DNA of 10,194 nucleotides, taken from Zygnema cylindricum. Taxonomy: Eukaryota > Streptophyta > Zygnematophyceae > Zygnematales > Zygnemataceae. The stretch covers positions 64,001-74,194 of the forward strand of contig JBBHKE010003360.1 in assembly GCA_037447655.1 (NCBI GenBank). The letters run 5' to 3'. Each line of letters opens with the position of its first letter. The first letter of the stretch is position 1. The notes beneath the pieces were generated by a model that saw only the letters and a list, made by a program, of their open reading frames with translations, ran no database searches and was not told where the DNA came from. A program made the translations under genes and the position numbers. This document shows, in pieces, positions 7,677-10,194 of this stretch.

Positions 7677-8282
7677 GACCTGTTTGGTGACGTCGCTGGA
7701 GGGACATGCCGTTTACGGGTGTAGACGAACAGAAAGTCGGCCTATTTAAAGGTTTCCAAAGGGACGACCAACGGTCTATAATTTGTATAAAGATAGTATT
7801 ATCTGTTAGTCTCCGTGGCGTCTGTAATGGCGTCTTCCTTCAAGATTCGTTTTCGACTGTGGAAGTTTTCATGGCGGCATCTTTTCAAAAATTTGAAGAT
7901 ATTGAACTTACAGCACCGCAACGTCTCTTTTTGAAATTATCCGTCGATGTACGATAAAACTCCGTACATACCCGTGAACATTCTGTTCAGTTTACATAAC
8001 AAAAAGTACCGCTACGTGCATCGTATCTTTTCGTCAACTTCCGTACAATTCAAGTAAAAAACTGCACAGTTACCGTAATTTATCTATAAGTTTTTCGTAA
8101 TTGACAGTTTCATTTTACAATAGACGTTTTTTTGCGAATTTTTCAAAAGTCACGTACAATACGTAGAAAGTGGAAAAAATGAAAAAATCGCGCGATTTGA
8201 ACAACTAGGCATTACTTTGTATGCCCTCGTTTCGAATCGAACTGCTACAACCTATTGTCCTGTCCTACTCCACCACTCCACC
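7677..8282. other. Non-coding stretch, possibly inside the Helitron-like element
   Basis: An 83-codon frame at 7706-7957 has no recognisable domain or coding-like character. I see no other structure here. CGTACAAT/ATTGTACG strings recur, as elsewhere in the window. Confidence 0.35.
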
Positions 8283-8299
8283 TGCGACCAGAGGTCGCA
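8283..8299. repeat. 7-bp-arm hairpin
   Basis: TGCGACC (8283-8289) and GGTCGCA (8293-8299) pair around AGA. It lies 17 bp inside the candidate Helitron 5' end at 8316. Confidence 0.6.
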
Positions 8300-8316
8300 A
8301 AAGTCAATATATTAGA

Positions 8317-8455
8317 TACCCGAAACCGAACCCGGCCGAGTTCTGCCGCAATCCTAAATTGTTACCCGTTACCCGATACGCGTTTACGAAAATAAAAGTT
8401 AACCGAAACTCAATTTCTCGCGACTACCCATACTCGCCCGTACCCAAGTAAGTAC
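8317..8455. repeat. CCCG-rich degenerate short repeats
   Basis: ACCCGAAACCGAACCCGG, TTACCCGTTACCCGATACG and CCCGTACCCAAG recur over 139 bp. Such CCCGNA-type repeats are familiar from subterminal regions of Ac-like hAT elements. With the hAT transposase remnant nearby, this may be its 3' subterminal region. No terminal inverted repeat or 8-bp duplication was found, so this is inference. Confidence 0.35.
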
Positions 8456-8463
8456 ATATTTAC

Positions 8464-8641
8464 AACGCTCATTGTTATTAGCGTTTAACATTTATTAGTG
8501 TTAATGAAAAATTATAATCAAAATACTATTTAATGCAAAGAGACGTGGCAGGTTGTAGTCCATATATTTAAATAACGTTGTTAACTCTATTTTGTGATTT
8601 TTGGCTACAAATTGTAGGGACTTATTAACACTAATAACAAC
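8464..8641. repeat. Inverted repeats based on TGTTATTAGYGTTAA
   Basis: AACGCT (8464-8469) pairs with AGCGTT (8480-8485). TTAACACTAATAACA (8627-8641) is the reverse complement of a near copy of TGTTATTAGCGTTTA at 8471-8485, and also resembles ATTTATTAGTGTTAA just downstream. A shared 9-bp string GACGTGGCA near 8543 also appears near 4588 and 2537. Confidence 0.5.
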
Positions 8642-9285
8642 GAACGGTGCAGTGGTACAGATCCCTCTGCAAAAAAACAGTTCGTGTACCTCTTCTTTTT
8701 ACTATTTTGTCATTTTGCAATCTCTCTCGACGAATATTTTTTTTCCTCGACACTCACTTCCCTCAAAAGATTTATTCCTAATTTTGTGTGTAACTTTTAG
8801 GTTAATGTTTATTCTCTTGGAATCCTAAATTTTTTCGCTACATTTTTTGGAAGGTTTTTCTTTTGACTACGATACTGTGCTATGAATTATACAAAAAGGG
8901 TAAAGTTTTTATTATGTATGATTAAAAAAAAATCTTAGTTTTTCACATGGAAAATCAATTAGCAAAAAACACATTATGATATGCAAAAAAAATAAAAAAT
9001 CTTCTGTAATATCAAATACAGAAATAAACAAATCACAACAAAGAAATCCTTGTCCTATTTTTCGACTCTATTATACAAATTCTCAACCTCAAATGTTAAA
9101 ATTACACAAAATCTATAAATCTAAATTTAATATAAATACTATGCTTTTAAAAACAAGTATTCCGGTTAAAAAAAAAGATAAACACTACAAAAATTGTGAA
9201 ATACAACAAAATTTTCAAAGACAAAAAAAAAAACAATATAACTAATAATAAAAAAATAACAATAATTAGAAAACAAAACAAAAAA
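8642..9285. other. T-rich then strongly A-rich non-coding tract
   Basis: Positions 8680-8830 are pyrimidine-rich on the + strand. From about 8900 to 9285 the + strand becomes very A-rich, with many A6-A11 runs. On the minus strand this is the U-rich DNA downstream of the transposase stop, so it may be the 3' flank of the hAT element. The 89-codon frame at 8976-9245 is a Lys/Asn-rich artefact of this composition. Confidence 0.4.
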
Positions 9286-10016
9286 CTATACGTTTAGAAG
9301 ATCTTGATTGGGCCTAACACACAAAAGATCACTAACGATTGAAGCCATTAGTGAGCTCCTCTTTTTTGTGATCGTGTTCCCGACATCCGAAAAATTGCAT
9401 TCGGACATAGAGCTAGAAGTCGGAATAGCTAGAACGGATCTAGCAACACAAGCTAGAATAGGAAATCCTCTATCTTTCACACGTACATTTGATTTTTTTT
9501 TTCAACCATTCGAGTATGTTAAATTCCACTCTTTCGTCGCTGGTTAACTTTAAAACAAAGTAGCGTTTCAATTCATCATTAACGAGCGTTTTTTTGTCGA
9601 TGGTAATAAGAACTTCGTTTTCGTCATCGCTCTCGCCAAAAAAAATGTGGAAACTGTCCATAATTTGCGACGTTTTTCTTTTTTTTGTTATACGTTGAGG
9701 ACTTCCGAAATCAACGTCGTCACCGAGGTCGTTTGCGAGTTCTTGAAGTATGACCCTCGCGCTTTCAATTTCGGTGTTCGATACCCCAATTATTTCAAGC
9801 TTATATTTTTGATACCCCAATTATTTCAAGCTTATATTTTTGTTAGAGATCAAAAAGAGCCGCGACAATATAAAACTCGTGAAGGCCCCACTTCGCAAGT
9901 GCAAATTTCATAAAAAGTTCTTTCAATTTTTGCAAGTTTGTGGAATCGGCGGGGCATTGTTCTTTGCGATTGGCAATGACCGACAATGCAGTACAGTGGT
10001 TTTTCGCACGAGTTTT
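9286..10016 (-). pseudogene. hAT-family transposase, C-terminal part, decayed
   Basis: hAT transposases cut and paste DNA elements such as Ac; the C-terminal hATC region mediates dimerisation. On the minus strand, 10016-9846 is open for 57 codons and ends HEFYIVAALFDL, which matches the region before the family motif around LDPRYK. KYKLEIIG then continues in the next frame after a 31-bp duplication. The 9820-9470 segment includes ELKRYFVLKL and FNILEWLKKK, the start of hATC. The 9480-9286 segment carries GFPILACVARSVLAIP, then SECNFSDVGN and TKKRSSL, the hATC core with its conserved Ser-Glu. It ends NQDLLNV with TAG at 9288-9286. Three lesions break it: a TAA at 9845-9843, the 31-bp duplication at 9780-9841, and a one-base shift in the A10 run at 9493-9502. 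The DNA-binding N-terminus and first catalytic motifs should lie to the right but are not recognisable in the window. Confidence 0.85.
9780..9841 (-). repeat. Exact 31-bp tandem duplication inside the hAT remnant
   Basis: Positions 9780-9810 and 9811-9841 are identical, starting GATACCCCAATTATTTC. Since 31 is not a multiple of three, the duplication shifts the transposase frame. With one copy removed, the upstream and downstream transposase frames line up. Confidence 0.9.
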
Positions 10017-10194
10017 TCAACATAATCGTGTTTGTCGAAATAACAAAATCCAACGTTATGGCGTTACCCAAAGATGTGAGGGGCCATAACCACTTTGTCA
10101 AATGTCAATATCCGTACTGCGCGAAACATATATGCAATCGAATTGAGGCAATACAACTTTGCATGCTACGCTATGTGAAATTTACATATCCACG
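10017..10194. other. Unassigned right edge
   Basis: In a complete hAT element on the minus strand this would encode part of the catalytic region. No frame gives recognisable hAT motifs, so the sequence is too decayed, has been replaced, or is intronic. Confidence 0.35.

Larger units (their letters stand above)
7143..8316 (-). mobile_element. Candidate non-autonomous Helitron body
   Basis: The 3' end is the hairpin/CTAG at 7143-7170. Helitrons start with TC after a host A. Two minus-strand candidates are TCTAATATATTGAC starting at 8316 (preceded by A) and TCTTTATACAAATT starting at 7793 (preceded by A), giving about 1.17 kb or 0.65 kb. Neither is proven. No Rep/helicase coding sequence is present, so any such element would be non-autonomous. 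The interior carries repeated hairpin motifs, a minisatellite and a duplication. Confidence 0.3.

Noticed and set aside
7706-7957. 83-codon + strand frame
   Set aside because: I see no domain and nothing that supports a start; it lies in a repeat-rich non-coding region.
8225-8245. tRNA-like TTCGAATC string
   Set aside because: It is an isolated TTCGAA-type match with no cloverleaf arms around it.
8221-8451. 76-codon + strand frame with many Pro/Arg/Asn
   Set aside because: The residues come from the CCCG-rich degenerate repeats and cross the 8283-8299 hairpin.
8976-9245. 89-codon Lys/Asn-rich + strand frame
   Set aside because: Its composition simply reflects the A-rich tract.
9850-10101. 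83-codon minus-strand frame
   Set aside because: The hAT-like reading (ending HEFYIVAALFDL) is in the neighbouring frame of the same strand, so this one is a shadow.

Overview
The window looks like intergenic, repeat-rich nuclear DNA of a flowering plant. The reasons are a decayed hAT transposase, a solo-LTR insertion, a Helitron-type terminus, a long-unit tandem array, foldback elements and AT-rich spacers with no compact gene layout. I cannot name the species. There is no operon, no bacterial-type gene, no rRNA, no recognisable tRNA and no CRISPR array. No gene in the window looks intact.

Left end (1-1167): the 3' part of a broken protein-coding sequence on the + strand enters from beyond the window. 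It has a heptad-like helical segment, then a Ser/Pro-rich linker built of ~60-bp repeats, then a less repetitive C-terminal part. One TAG interrupts it inside the repeats. The equivalent base in the next repeat copy is still CAG.

1395-3870: an array of ~315-bp tandem units (about 3.6 copies) is split by a 1339-bp TG...CA element flanked by the 5-bp duplication AATAC. The uninterrupted neighbouring units show what the site looked like before insertion, so this is a well-supported LTR insertion, read as a solo LTR.

3871-7140: mostly non-coding, AT-rich DNA with several inverted repeats. These include a 40-bp near-perfect palindrome at 5548-5587, a foldback pair at 5709-5727/6176-6194 and a short 28-29-bp tandem repeat at 6234-6300.

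7143 to about 7.8 or 8.3 kb: a minus-strand Helitron-like 3' terminus (hairpin, 9-nt spacer, CTAG, then host T). It is followed inward by four copies of the hairpin motif, a ~330-bp duplication, a 24-bp-arm hairpin and a 13-bp, 8-copy minisatellite.

8317-9285: CCCG-rich degenerate DNA, then a strongly A-rich tract. 9286-10016: the C-terminal part of an hAT-family transposase on the minus strand, with the dimerisation domain well preserved. It is broken by an in-frame stop, a 31-bp tandem duplication and a one-base shift at an A10 run.

The pieces do not form a pathway. They are layers of transposable-element insertion and local duplication. I found no evidence of a new functional system. The most informative features are the dated-by-structure insertions and the unexplained palindromes.
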